NCBI GenBank assembly: GCA_019683665.1
Contig: JADGIB010000025.1
Span: 1 to 20,599, forward strand
DNA: 20,599 nucleotides
Direction: 5' to 3'
Source: Solirubrobacteraceae bacterium
Lineage (GTDB): Bacteria > Actinomycetota > Thermoleophilia > Solirubrobacterales > Solirubrobacteraceae
In this document: piece after piece, positions 1-6,449 of the stretch
Layout: every line of letters starts with the position of its first letter
How positions within the stretch are numbered: position 1 is the first letter of the stretch
Made by a program: the position numbers and the translations under genes
The notes under the pieces: generated by a model
The model's database searches: none
What the model was told of the DNA's origin: nothing
The model's input: the letters and a program-made list of their open reading frames with translations, nothing else

Positions 1-669
1 GAGCGCGAGCGCCTCCAGCAGCCGCGGCAGGTTCTTGTGCGGGCGCCTGGCCGACACGCTCAGCGCGATCGGCCGGTCGCCGAGGTCGAAGCGCTCGCGC
101 AGGCCGGCGGCGGGCGCGACCGCCTCGCGGACGGTCGTGCCGACGCCGAGCGGCACCACGTCGATCTTCTCCCGCGGGGTGCCGAGCTCGCGGACGAGGT
201 CGTCGGCGGTCGCGGCCGAGATCGTGATGACCCGGTGGGCGCGGCGGATCGCGGCCGGGACGAGGACGGCCATGCCGCGCGCCTTCAGCCCGCCGTGGGT
301 GTCGGGGTAGAAGCGGTGGATGAGGTCGTTGACGGTGACGACGCGCCGGAAACGGCCCCACAGCGGCGCGGTGTTCGCGAGGCTGTGGACGAGGTCGACC
401 CCCGCCCGGCGGGCCAGGCGCGGCAGGTGCTGCTGCTCGCCGCGCACCCACTCGGCCCGGTTGCGGGCGTTGACCGGGACCGTCACCCAGTCCATCAGCT
501 CCTTCCACGGGCCGCCCGGCGCGGCGGACGCCTCGCGGTTGAGGAACGCGGTGAAGCGGACGCCCGGGCCGGCGGCGTCGACGAGCGCGGGCAGCAGCTC
601 GCGCGCCGCGACCTCCGTGCCGCCGGTCTCGCCGGGCACGAGGTAGACCAGGTTCAGACCGACGTGCAT
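1..669 (-). CDS. GT4-family glycosyltransferase, N-terminal 223 residues (C-terminus cut by window edge)
   Basis: The protein starts MHVGLNLVYLVPGETGGTE, the nucleotide-free N-terminal Rossmann entry typical of GT-B fold GT4 enzymes with a GG-T loop. Further on are a VDLVHSLANTAPL segment, a VVTVNDLIHRF strand and the inter-domain ITISAATADDLVRELG helix, and the start of the donor-binding domain (SVSARRPHKNLPRLLEAL, near residues 205-221). GT4 enzymes transfer a sugar from a nucleotide-sugar to a growing glycan on the cytoplasmic side of the membrane; donor and acceptor cannot be read here. The ATG at 669 is chosen because it gives the family's usual N-terminus and has a TAGCCT hexamer 9 nt upstream. 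The C-terminal EX7E region lies beyond the window. The gene follows the methyltransferase at 725-1456 on the same strand after 55 bases. Family call is firm; specificity is unknown. Confidence 0.88.
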   Translation of the reverse strand, partial: MHVGLNLVYLVPGETGGTEVAARELLPALVDAAGPGVRFTAFLNREASAAPGGPWKELMDWVTVPVNARNRAEWVRGEQQHLPRLARRAGVDLVHSLANTAPLWGRFRRVVTVNDLIHRFYPDTHGGLKARGMAVLVPAAIRRAHRVITISAATADDLVRELGTPREKIDVVPLGVGTTVREAVAPAAGLRERFDLGDRPIALSVSARRPHKNLPRLLEALAL

Positions 670-678
670 GGCGCGTCG

Positions 679-684
679 AGGCTA
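679..684 (-). promoter_or_regulatory. Putative -10 element (TAGCCT) of a leaderless promoter for the GT4 gene
   Basis: On the minus strand TAGCCT is followed by 9 nt and the ATG at 669. It fits the actinobacterial TANNNT -10 consensus and recurs at the same distance before other operon-head genes in this window. It sits in the palindrome GGCTAGCC (680-687). The 40 bases upstream (685-724) contain no A or T, so no ordinary -35 hexamer can be present. Promoter activity is inferred. Confidence 0.45.
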
Positions 685-724
685 GCCCGCCCGGCCGGCG
701 CGCCCGCCGCGGCCCCGCCGCCGG

Positions 725-1456
725 TCACGGCGTGCGGCGGGCGATCAGCTCGACGTTCGTGGCCAGGCGGTCGAGGCCCGGCACGGCGGCGAGCGCCCGG
801 TTCGCGCGCCAGTAGGCGTCGACGAACCGCCGCCGGCGGGTGAGCGGGTGCGTGAGGCCGAGCGGGAGCATGTTCGCCAGCGCGATCTCCTCGACGACGA
901 AGCCGTGCGCCTCGACGAGCGCCTTCGCCGTCGCCGGCGTGTAGACGCGGTCGTGCTCGAGCTGGCCGTGGTAGTAGAACCCGGCGCGGCGGGCGATCCA
1001 CTCCAGGTAGGAGAAGCGGTTGGGCAGCTTGTAGACGTAGAGCCGCCCGCCGGGGCGCAGGACGCGGTGCAGCTCGTCGAGGCTGTCCTCGGGCTGCTGG
1101 ACGTGCTCGAGCACGCCCATCGACAGGACGGTGTCGAACGACCCGTCCTCGTAGGGGAGCCTCACCGGGTCCTGCGTGTAGCGCGCCTCGACGTCCGGGA
1201 AGCGCTCGAGCCGGCGCACCTCCCCCTCGGGGATCTCCGGGTGCCACTCCATCGACGTGACGTCGACGCCGCGCGCCTTGAGCATGTGGGAGAGCTGGCC
1301 GAAGCCGCAGCCCCAGTCCAGGAGACGACCGGGACCGTCGGCGACGATGCGATCGACGGCGCGCTCGTACTCGCGCATCTGGGCGCGGGCGCGCAGGTGC
1401 ACGTCGGCGCCGCGGTCCCGCGGGGCGGCGCGTTCCTGCTCTTCCTTGGTTGGCAC
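725..1456 (-). CDS. Class I SAM-dependent methyltransferase
   Basis: A 243-residue cytoplasmic protein with the full Methyltransf_11-type set of motifs: SAM-binding motif I LLDWGCGFGQ (about residues 45-54), an acidic end of strand 2 (SMEWHPE), the motif LPYEDGSFDTVLSMGVLEHV, and LDELHRVLRPGGRLYVYKLPN after strand 4. It probably methylates a sugar or lipid-linked intermediate; the acceptor is not readable. The GTG start at 1456 (MPTKEEQERAAPRD) is chosen because nothing earlier in frame is a standard codon except an ATT. An ATG at residue 27 (MREYERAV) is an alternative. There is no clear Shine-Dalgarno sequence. The gene is divergent from the GT4-methyltransferase fusion, with only 15 bases between the two starts, and is followed on its strand by the GT4 gene at 669. 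Confidence 0.88.
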   Translation of the reverse strand: MPTKEEQERAAPRDRGADVHLRARAQMREYERAVDRIVADGPGRLLDWGCGFGQLSHMLKARGVDVTSMEWHPEIPEGEVRRLERFPDVEARYTQDPVRLPYEDGSFDTVLSMGVLEHVQQPEDSLDELHRVLRPGGRLYVYKLPNRFSYLEWIARRAGFYYHGQLEHDRVYTPATAKALVEAHGFVVEEIALANMLPLGLTHPLTRRRRFVDAYWRANRALAAVPGLDRLATNVELIARRTP

Positions 1457-1480
1457 CGGCTGAGGAATAGCATGCCGCCG
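1457..1480. promoter_or_regulatory. Very compact divergent start region with candidate -10 elements on both strands
   Basis: Only 15 bases separate the GTG at 1456 (-) from the ATG at 1472 (+). On the plus strand TAGCAT (1468-1473) lies 7 nt before an in-frame GTG at 1481, and a GAGGA (1462-1466) lies 5 nt before the ATG at 1472. On the minus strand TATTCC (1469-1464) lies 7 nt before the GTG. The two hexamers overlap, so both promoters could hardly be occupied at once. These spacings fit the window's start-proximal pattern less well than the other operon heads, so this is tentative. Confidence 0.3.
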
Positions 1481-3166
1481 GTGACCACGGCCTCCACGCC
1501 CACCGCCGTCTGGATCCTCGACGACGGCCTCATCATGGGCGGCGGGCAGCGCTTCGGGCTGCGTCTGGCCCAGGCCCTCGCCGACCGCGACCTGCCCGTC
1601 CGCTTCCTGGCGCCGGCCGACTCCGAGCTCGGCCAGGAGGCCCGCCGCCTGGGCCACGAGGTCGTCGACGTCCGCTACCCGCGGCTGGTCCCGCCGGCGG
1701 TCGGGCGGATGCCGGGGACGGTGACGCGGCTGCGCGAGGAGCTCGAGTCCGCGCCGCCCGGCACGGTCGTCATCGGCAACACGGCCCGCTGCCAGGCCTA
1801 CGCGACCGCCGCGCTCGTGACGCTGCGCCGCTGGCCGATCCTCATCCACCTCCTGCACGAGCAGACCTCGGTGACGCGGCCGTCGGCGCGCGCCGTCTAC
1901 CGCCGCATCGGCGCGCTCGTCGCCGTCGGCGACCAGACGGCCGAGCTCTACCGCCGCCACCTGCCGGGCGTGCCGGTCGAGGCGGTCAGCAACTTCATGG
2001 ACGAGGACGCGGTGCGCCGCATCATCGCCGCCCGCACCGCCCCGCCCGGCGGCGAGCGGCCGGTCGTCGGGTTCCTCGGCCGCCTGATCCCGGCCAAGGG
2101 CGTGCTCGAGCTCGTCGACGAGCTCGGCGCCGTCTCGGACGCGTGGGCGCAGGCGCGGATCGCCGCGCCGCCCCAGGACCCCGACTACGTCGAGCGGGTC
2201 CGCGCCCGGATCGCCGAGCTCGGCCTCGGGGACCGGATCCACCTGCTCGGCGAGGTCCGCGACCTCGACGCGTTCTTCGCCTCGATCGACGTCCTCGTCG
2301 TGCCCTCGGTCGGCTTCCACGAGGGCCAGCCGACGGTCATCCTCGAGTCGCTGCTGTACGCGCGGCCGGTGATCGTCCGCCACCAGCTGCGCTCGCCCGC
2401 GCTCGAGGGGCTGCCGATCGCGTTCTACGAGACCCCGCAGGAGCTCGCCGCGCACCTGGCGAGCCCGCCCCAGGGGACGGTGAGCGCCGAGGCGTTCCTG
2501 CGCCGCTTCGGCGCGCGCGACGTCGTCGACACGATCCTGCGCGTCGCCCGGCAGCAGATCGAGGAGGGCGGCCCGCACGGCTACTTCGACTGGCACGACG
2601 AGCCCGGCTACTTCCGCGACATCGTCGACCACTTCTCGCCGACCGACCGCCTCCTCGACGTCGGCTGCGGCACCGCGTGGCTGAACGAGCACTTCCGCGA
2701 CTACGTCGGCATCGACGTGTCGGCCGAGGCGGTCGAGCACGCCCGCGCCCTGGGCCGCAACGCGATCCGCCACGACGTCGAGCAGCCGTTCCCGTTCGAG
2801 GACGAGAGCTTCGACGGCGTGATCGTCAAGGACCTCCTCGAGCACGTCCTCGACCCCGTCGGCGTCGTGCAGGAGGTCGCGCGCGTCCTGCGCCCGGGCG
2901 GCCTCGTCTTCGCCTCCTCGCCCGACGCGCAGCGGTGGGTGTGGGACGACTACACGCACCGCCGCCCGTACACGCTCACCGGCTACAAGCGCCTGTTCCG
3001 CGACCAGGGCCTCGCCCTCGTCCGCGCCGGCTACGAGTCGGTCATGCCCGGGATCGGGATCCTGTCGGGCCTGACCCGCGGGCGCCGCCGCCCGCAGCCG
3101 CTGGCGGCGATGGCGCGCCTGCCGTTCGTGCGCCGCAACGTCTGGGTGCTGGCCCGCAAGGGCTAG
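1472..3166 (+). CDS. GT4 glycosyltransferase fused to a class I SAM methyltransferase
   Basis: One uninterrupted 564-residue frame carries two enzymes. Residues 1 to about 350 are a GT-B glycosyltransferase: an N-terminal domain with DDGLIMGGGQRFGLRLAQAL, then a donor domain with VVGFLGRLIPAKGVLELV (about 197-214) and HEGQPTVILESLLYARPVIV (about 282-301, the EX7E region). Residues about 365-564 are a methyltransferase with LLDVGCGTAWLNEHF (about 392), YVGIDVSAEAVEHAR, FPFEDESFDGVIVKDLLEHV and VLRPGGLVFASSPD. The likely role is transfer of a sugar followed by methylation of it or of a neighbouring sugar; that coupling is inferred. The ATG at 1472 has GAGGA 5 nt upstream; GTG 1481 is an alternative start 7 nt after a TAGCAT. 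The stop overlaps the stop of the convergent gene by CTAG. Domain calls are strong; specificity is unknown. Confidence 0.9.
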   Translation: MPPVTTASTPTAVWILDDGLIMGGGQRFGLRLAQALADRDLPVRFLAPADSELGQEARRLGHEVVDVRYPRLVPPAVGRMPGTVTRLREELESAPPGTVVIGNTARCQAYATAALVTLRRWPILIHLLHEQTSVTRPSARAVYRRIGALVAVGDQTAELYRRHLPGVPVEAVSNFMDEDAVRRIIAARTAPPGGERPVVGFLGRLIPAKGVLELVDELGAVSDAWAQARIAAPPQDPDYVERVRARIAELGLGDRIHLLGEVRDLDAFFASIDVLVVPSVGFHEGQPTVILESLLYARPVIVRHQLRSPALEGLPIAFYETPQELAAHLASPPQGTVSAEAFLRRFGARDVVDTILRVARQQIEEGGPHGYFDWHDEPGYFRDIVDHFSPTDRLLDVGCGTAWLNEHFRDYVGIDVSAEAVEHARALGRNAIRHDVEQPFPFEDESFDGVIVKDLLEHVLDPVGVVQEVARVLRPGGLVFASSPDAQRWVWDDYTHRRPYTLTGYKRLFRDQGLALVRAGYESVMPGIGILSGLTRGRRRPQPLAAMARLPFVRRNVWVLARKG

Positions 3167-4905
3167 CCGGCGACGCGGTACACGGCGTAGGAGCCGGGGA
3201 CGACCCGCACCGGCTCCAGGCAGTCGAAGCCGGTCGCGTCGAACGGCTCGGGCACGTTGAGGAGGACGGCGAGCACGCCGTAGCCGTCGAGGTCGGCGCA
3301 GCTCGCCGGCGGCTGGCCGACCGTCGCGTCGTCGAGGAGGAAGAAGACCATGCGGCCGTCGTTCGTGAGGACGCGGGCGCCGGGCTCGCGGGCGGCGCGG
3401 ATGCCGGTCACGAGGCCGCCGAGCTGCGGGTCGGCGGCGGCGCGGGCCGCGTCCGGGTCGAACCAGGTGCCGGGCGTGAGCGCCTTCAGCGCCCGCAGGC
3501 TGCTCATCGAGCCGTCGGGGCGCACGCCGAGCCCGTCGTAGTTGCGCAGGTCGAGGACGGCGAGCCCGAGGACGAGGACGATCGCGGCCGCGGCCAGCGG
3601 GCGCCGGCGGGTCGCCAGGCCGGCGACGCCCATCGCGACGACCCCGCCGAGCAGGGCGAACAGGGCCGGCCAGGCGGGCGAGAGCGTGCGCGTGTCGCCG
3701 AGGATGCCGAACAGGCCCCAGGCGATGAGCGGCGGGATGCCCCAGGCAAGCAGGCGGGCGAGCAGGAGCCGCCCGGCGCGCTGCTCGGGCGGGCACCAGA
3801 CGACCCCGGCCAGCGGGACGAGCAGGAGCATCGAGCCGGCGAGCGCGCCCGCGCTGACGTCGAGGGCGCTGCCGCCGCCGGCGAGGACCTCGGGCCCGAC
3901 CCAGTAGCCGAGCAGGCCGAGCGCGAGCGCGCCGGCCGCGGCGACCCGGTGCGGGACGGCGACGACCCGGGCGGCGGCGTACACGAGCGAGAACAGCGCG
4001 AGCATCCGCACGTAGGGGCCGAGCCACTCGACGCGCAGGAGGATCGCCGGGCGCTCGCTCTCGGTGAAGGCGGAGACGGCGGTGCCGACCCGCTCGGCCG
4101 CGGTCGGGCGCGGCGCCTCGCCGGTCGCGACGGCGGCCGCGCCGGTCGCCGGGTCCGTGCTCGCCGGGCCGGCGACCCCGCCGAGGAACTCGTTGAGGGC
4201 GAGCCCGAAGTGGCGGGCCATCAGCACGCCGTAGAGGAGCCCGAGCGCGGCGCCCGCCGCCATCGGGACGAGGCGCCGGCGGACCCGGTCCCACAGGCCG
4301 GCGCGGTCGCCGAGCAGCATCCCGGCGGCGAGGCCGGCCAGCGCGGGCAGCGCGGTCGCCTTGGCCAGGACCGCGGCGGCGGCGACGACGACGATGAGCG
4401 CCGCGGTGCGCGCGCCGGCCGGCGCCCGCCACAGCAGCACGGCCAGGAGCGCGATCATCGCCGCGACCGGGACGTCGGTCTGGCCGGCGATCGCCTGCAG
4501 GACGACGTCCGGGCAGGCGAAGAGCAGCAGCACCGCCAGCCACGGCGCCGCCGGCGGCAGGGTGCGGTCGCGGGCGACGGCGAACACGCTCCACAGCAGG
4601 ACGGCGAAGAAGGCCAGCGACAGCAGCCGCCCCATCCACTCGTGGGCGCCGAACAGCCACCACAGCCAGCCCTGCGGCACGTAGAACAGCGGCCGCGAGT
4701 ACGGCGGGAAGCCGACCGGGTCGTGCAGGAAGCCGCCCTCGACCCCGATCCAGCGAGAGAACTGCCCGTAGACGAGCGCGTCGGTCGCGTGGTACGGGAC
4801 GACGAGCGCGAGGAAGAGCGTCAGGACGAGGACGGCGGCGAGGAACGCCTGGACGGCGAGCAGCGCCAGGCGCACCGGGTCGCGGTCGCGCAGCGCGGCG
4901 GTCAC
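3163..4905 (-). CDS. Polytopic GT-C type glycosyltransferase (GT39/GT83-like)
   Basis: A 580-residue integral membrane protein with about ten or more hydrophobic segments. After the first membrane span comes a short loop with HATDALVYGQFSRW, in which Asp42 is at the position of the catalytic acid in the first extracytoplasmic loop of GT-C enzymes. Other landmarks are PLFYVPQGWLWW, GQTDVPVAAM, EWLGPY and LSPAWPALFALLG, with a soluble C-terminal part (LDLRNYDGLGVRPDGS onward). GT-C enzymes use polyprenyl-phosphate sugars outside the membrane; the sugar here is unknown. It is a clear paralogue of the protein at 16903-18651, sharing these motifs in order. The GTG start overlaps the upstream GT2 stop (GTGA), so the pair is probably translated in a coupled way. 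The 3' end overlaps the convergent fusion gene by four bases. Confidence 0.85.
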   Translation of the reverse strand: MTAALRDRDPVRLALLAVQAFLAAVLVLTLFLALVVPYHATDALVYGQFSRWIGVEGGFLHDPVGFPPYSRPLFYVPQGWLWWLFGAHEWMGRLLSLAFFAVLLWSVFAVARDRTLPPAAPWLAVLLLFACPDVVLQAIAGQTDVPVAAMIALLAVLLWRAPAGARTAALIVVVAAAAVLAKATALPALAGLAAGMLLGDRAGLWDRVRRRLVPMAAGAALGLLYGVLMARHFGLALNEFLGGVAGPASTDPATGAAAVATGEAPRPTAAERVGTAVSAFTESERPAILLRVEWLGPYVRMLALFSLVYAAARVVAVPHRVAAAGALALGLLGYWVGPEVLAGGGSALDVSAGALAGSMLLLVPLAGVVWCPPEQRAGRLLLARLLAWGIPPLIAWGLFGILGDTRTLSPAWPALFALLGGVVAMGVAGLATRRRPLAAAAIVLVLGLAVLDLRNYDGLGVRPDGSMSSLRALKALTPGTWFDPDAARAAADPQLGGLVTGIRAAREPGARVLTNDGRMVFFLLDDATVGQPPASCADLDGYGVLAVLLNVPEPFDATGFDCLEPVRVVPGSYAVYRVAG

Positions 4906-5666
4906 CGCCACCCCATCCGCCGGCGCACCGGCAGCGTCGCGACGTCGATGACCTGCTTGACCTGGTTGACGAGCACGGCCCGCCGCGTCGACGGCCGGTA
5001 GCCGCCGTGGCGGCGGCGCACCCGCCCGGTCTCGCGGAAGATCCCCCAGCTCGTGTCGGCCGTCTTGCTGTCGCCGTGGACCCGGAAGGCGCCGAGCGTC
5101 CGCGGCACGTAGCGGGCGCGCACGTGCGGGGCGATGCGCAGGAAGAAGTCGTAGTCCATCGTCAGGTGCAGGCGCTCGTCGAACCGCCCGAAGCGGTCGA
5201 ACAGCGAGCGGCGCAGGAGCATCGCGCCCGAGAACACGTAGCAGCCGTCGGCCAGCAGCCGCTCCTGCGACAGCTCCGGGGCCGGGCGGAAGTGGCGCAG
5301 CCGCCGGCCGTGCTCGTCGATCCACTCGAAGTCGCCGTAGACGACGTCGACGCCGTCGGGGACGCCCTCGGCGGCGGCGAACAGCCCGGGGCGCAGGAGG
5401 TCGTCGACGTTCAGCCAGCAGACCCACTCGCCGCGGGCGCGGGCGATCGCCCGGTTCAGCGCGTCGGACTGGCCGCGGTCGGGCTCGACGAACAGCCGCA
5501 CGCGCGGGTCGCCGAGCGCCTCGATCAGCTCGACGGTGCCGTCGGTCGAGCCGGCGTCCTGGACGATCACCTCCAGGGGCGGCGGGTCCTGGGCCAGCGC
5601 GCTGTCGAGGGCGTCGCGCAGGTGGGCGGCGCCGTTGAACGAGGGGATGACGACGGAGACGGTCAG
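4902..5666 (-). CDS. GT2-family glycosyltransferase with a probable CTG start
   Basis: A 254-residue GT-A glycosyltransferase. The N-terminus MTVSVVIPSFNGAAHLRDAL is the conserved first strand of GT2. It is followed by VIVQDAGSTDGTVELI (nucleotide site), EPDRGQSDALNRAIARARGE, the acidic metal motif WLNVDDLL (Asp88/Asp89) and the acceptor-side LTMDYDFFLRIAPH. It probably adds one sugar to a lipid-linked glycan in the cytoplasm. The start is unusual. The frame is closed by a TAG at 5681-5679, and the only plausible initiator between it and the conserved first strand is CTG at 5666. The next standard codon, GTG 5570, would remove 32 residues including VSVVIPSFN. A TAGCAT lies 9 nt before the CTG. 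The gene is divergent from the FkbM gene and overlaps the GT-C gene downstream by four bases. Confidence 0.85.
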   Translation of the reverse strand: MTVSVVIPSFNGAAHLRDALDSALAQDPPPLEVIVQDAGSTDGTVELIEALGDPRVRLFVEPDRGQSDALNRAIARARGEWVCWLNVDDLLRPGLFAAAEGVPDGVDVVYGDFEWIDEHGRRLRHFRPAPELSQERLLADGCYVFSGAMLLRRSLFDRFGRFDERLHLTMDYDFFLRIAPHVRARYVPRTLGAFRVHGDSKTADTSWGIFRETGRVRRRHGGYRPSTRRAVLVNQVKQVIDVATLPVRRRMGWR

Positions 5667-5675
5667 GGCGCGGCG

Positions 5676-5681
5676 ATGCTA
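5676..5681 (-). promoter_or_regulatory. Putative -10 element (TAGCAT) for the GT2/GT-C operon
   Basis: On the minus strand TAGCAT is followed by 9 nt and the CTG at 5666. It matches TANNNT and the spacing of the other operon heads, implying an mRNA that begins at or next to the start codon. The TAG of this hexamer is also the in-frame stop that limits the GT2 frame upstream. No -35 is seen. Confidence 0.42.
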
Positions 5682-5689
5682 TCTGCCGG

Positions 5690-5695
5690 TAGCGT
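5690..5695 (+). promoter_or_regulatory. Putative -10 element (TAGCGT) for the FkbM operon
   Basis: TAGCGT lies 8 nt before the ATG at 5704. It forms one half of the inverted repeat 5673-5698. The region about 17 bases further upstream is GC-rich and shows no -35-like hexamer. A leaderless transcript is inferred from the short distance and the absence of a Shine-Dalgarno sequence. Confidence 0.45.
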
Positions 5696-5703
5696 CGCGA
5701 CCC

Positions 5704-6438
5704 ATGCGCATCGCCGCCCGCCTGCACGAGGCCGCCGTCCGCGGCCTGCGCCGCCTCGGATGGGACGTCCGCCGCCACCCCGGGTCCTTCGACTTCGCCC
5801 ACCGGCGCAGCGTCCTGCTCGCCCGCCGCGGGATCGACCTCGTCGTCGACGTCGGCGCCAACGCCGGCCAGTACGCCCGCGAGCTGCGCGAGTACGGCTA
5901 CGTGGGGGCGATCCTGTCGCTGGAGCCGCTGAGCGGCGCGTACGCCGAGCTCGCCCGCCGCGCGGCCCGCGACCCGGCCTGGACGGCGCTGCGGACCGCG
6001 GCCGGCGCGCACGCGGGCGAGATCACGGTCAACGTCGCCGCCAACAGCGACTCGAGCTCGATCCTGCCGATGGCCGAGCGCCACCGCGCGGCCGCCCCCC
6101 AGTCGGCCTACGTCGGCACCGAGCGGGCGCCGATCGACCGCCTCGACGCGATCGCCGGCGACGCGATCGCCCGCGCCGCCCGCGCGTACCTGAAGATCGA
6201 CACCCAGGGCTACGAGTGGGAGGTGCTCGACGGCGCCGCCGAGTCCCTGCCGCGCCTGGCCGGCGTCGAGCTGGAGCTGTCGCTGGTCGAGCTCTACGAG
6301 GGCCAGCGCTCCTGGCTGGCGCTCATCGACCGCCTCCGCGCCGCCGGGATGCGCCCCGTGGGCCTGTCGCACGACTTCTGGGACGAGCGCACCGGCGAGA
6401 CGCTCCAGGTCGACGCGATCTTCGTGCGCGACGACTAG
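5704..6438 (+). CDS. FkbM-family SAM-dependent methyltransferase
   Basis: A 244-residue protein of the Methyltransf_21 (FkbM) family. Landmarks are the SAM-binding strand-loop LVVDVGANAGQYARELRE (about residues 46-63), ILSLEPLSGAYAELARRA (strand 2), the segment EITVNVAANSDSSSILPM and PIDRLDAI typical of FkbM proteins, and YLKIDTQGYEWEVLDGA, the post-strand-4 motif with its conserved KID-QGYE. The family O-methylates hydroxyls of polyketides, sugars and lipids; in this setting a glycan sugar is the likely acceptor (inferred). The ATG at 5704 follows a TAGCGT by 8 nt. This is the first gene of a four-gene plus-strand operon. Its TAG stop is the first three bases of the candidate -10 element of the next gene. 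Confidence 0.9.
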   Translation: MRIAARLHEAAVRGLRRLGWDVRRHPGSFDFAHRRSVLLARRGIDLVVDVGANAGQYARELREYGYVGAILSLEPLSGAYAELARRAARDPAWTALRTAAGAHAGEITVNVAANSDSSSILPMAERHRAAAPQSAYVGTERAPIDRLDAIAGDAIARAARAYLKIDTQGYEWEVLDGAAESLPRLAGVELELSLVELYEGQRSWLALIDRLRAAGMRPVGLSHDFWDERTGETLQVDAIFVRDD

Positions 6439-6441
6439 CCT
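6436..6441 (+). promoter_or_regulatory. Putative -10 element (TAGCCT) overlapping the FkbM stop codon
   Basis: TAGCCT begins with the TAG stop of the upstream gene and is followed by 8 nt and the GTG at 6450. The same hexamer precedes the GT4 gene at 669. It could serve as an internal promoter allowing the last three genes of the operon to be expressed without the FkbM gene. A stop codon that happens to look like a -10 is the alternative. Confidence 0.4.
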
Positions 6442-6449
6442 CACGGCCC

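Larger units (their letters stand above)
5673..5698. repeat. Inverted repeat between divergent genes (9-base arms, 8-base spacer)
   Basis: GCGATGCTA (5673-5681) and TAGCGTCGC (5690-5698) are reverse complements apart from one T/G position; the spacer is 5682-5689. The outer ends of the arms hold the two candidate -10 hexamers, TAGCAT (-) and TAGCGT (+), which gives the intergenic region two-fold symmetry. It may be a symmetric divergent promoter or an operator; nothing in the sequence decides between these. Confidence 0.6.

Noticed and set aside
725..4663. A 1312-residue open frame on the minus strand that spans several genes
   Set aside because: Only its last 243 codons resemble a protein (the methyltransferase). 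The rest is antisense or out-of-frame to the fusion gene and the GT-C gene, giving long Arg/Ala/Pro-rich text typical of shadow frames in GC-rich DNA.
2143..5001. A 952-residue plus-strand frame
   Set aside because: It is out of frame with the fusion gene and then antisense to the GT-C gene. It contains no known motif.
5568..5570. GTG at 5570 as the start of the GT2 gene
   Set aside because: It would remove the conserved first strand VSVVIPSFN, which is clearly encoded upstream in the same frame.
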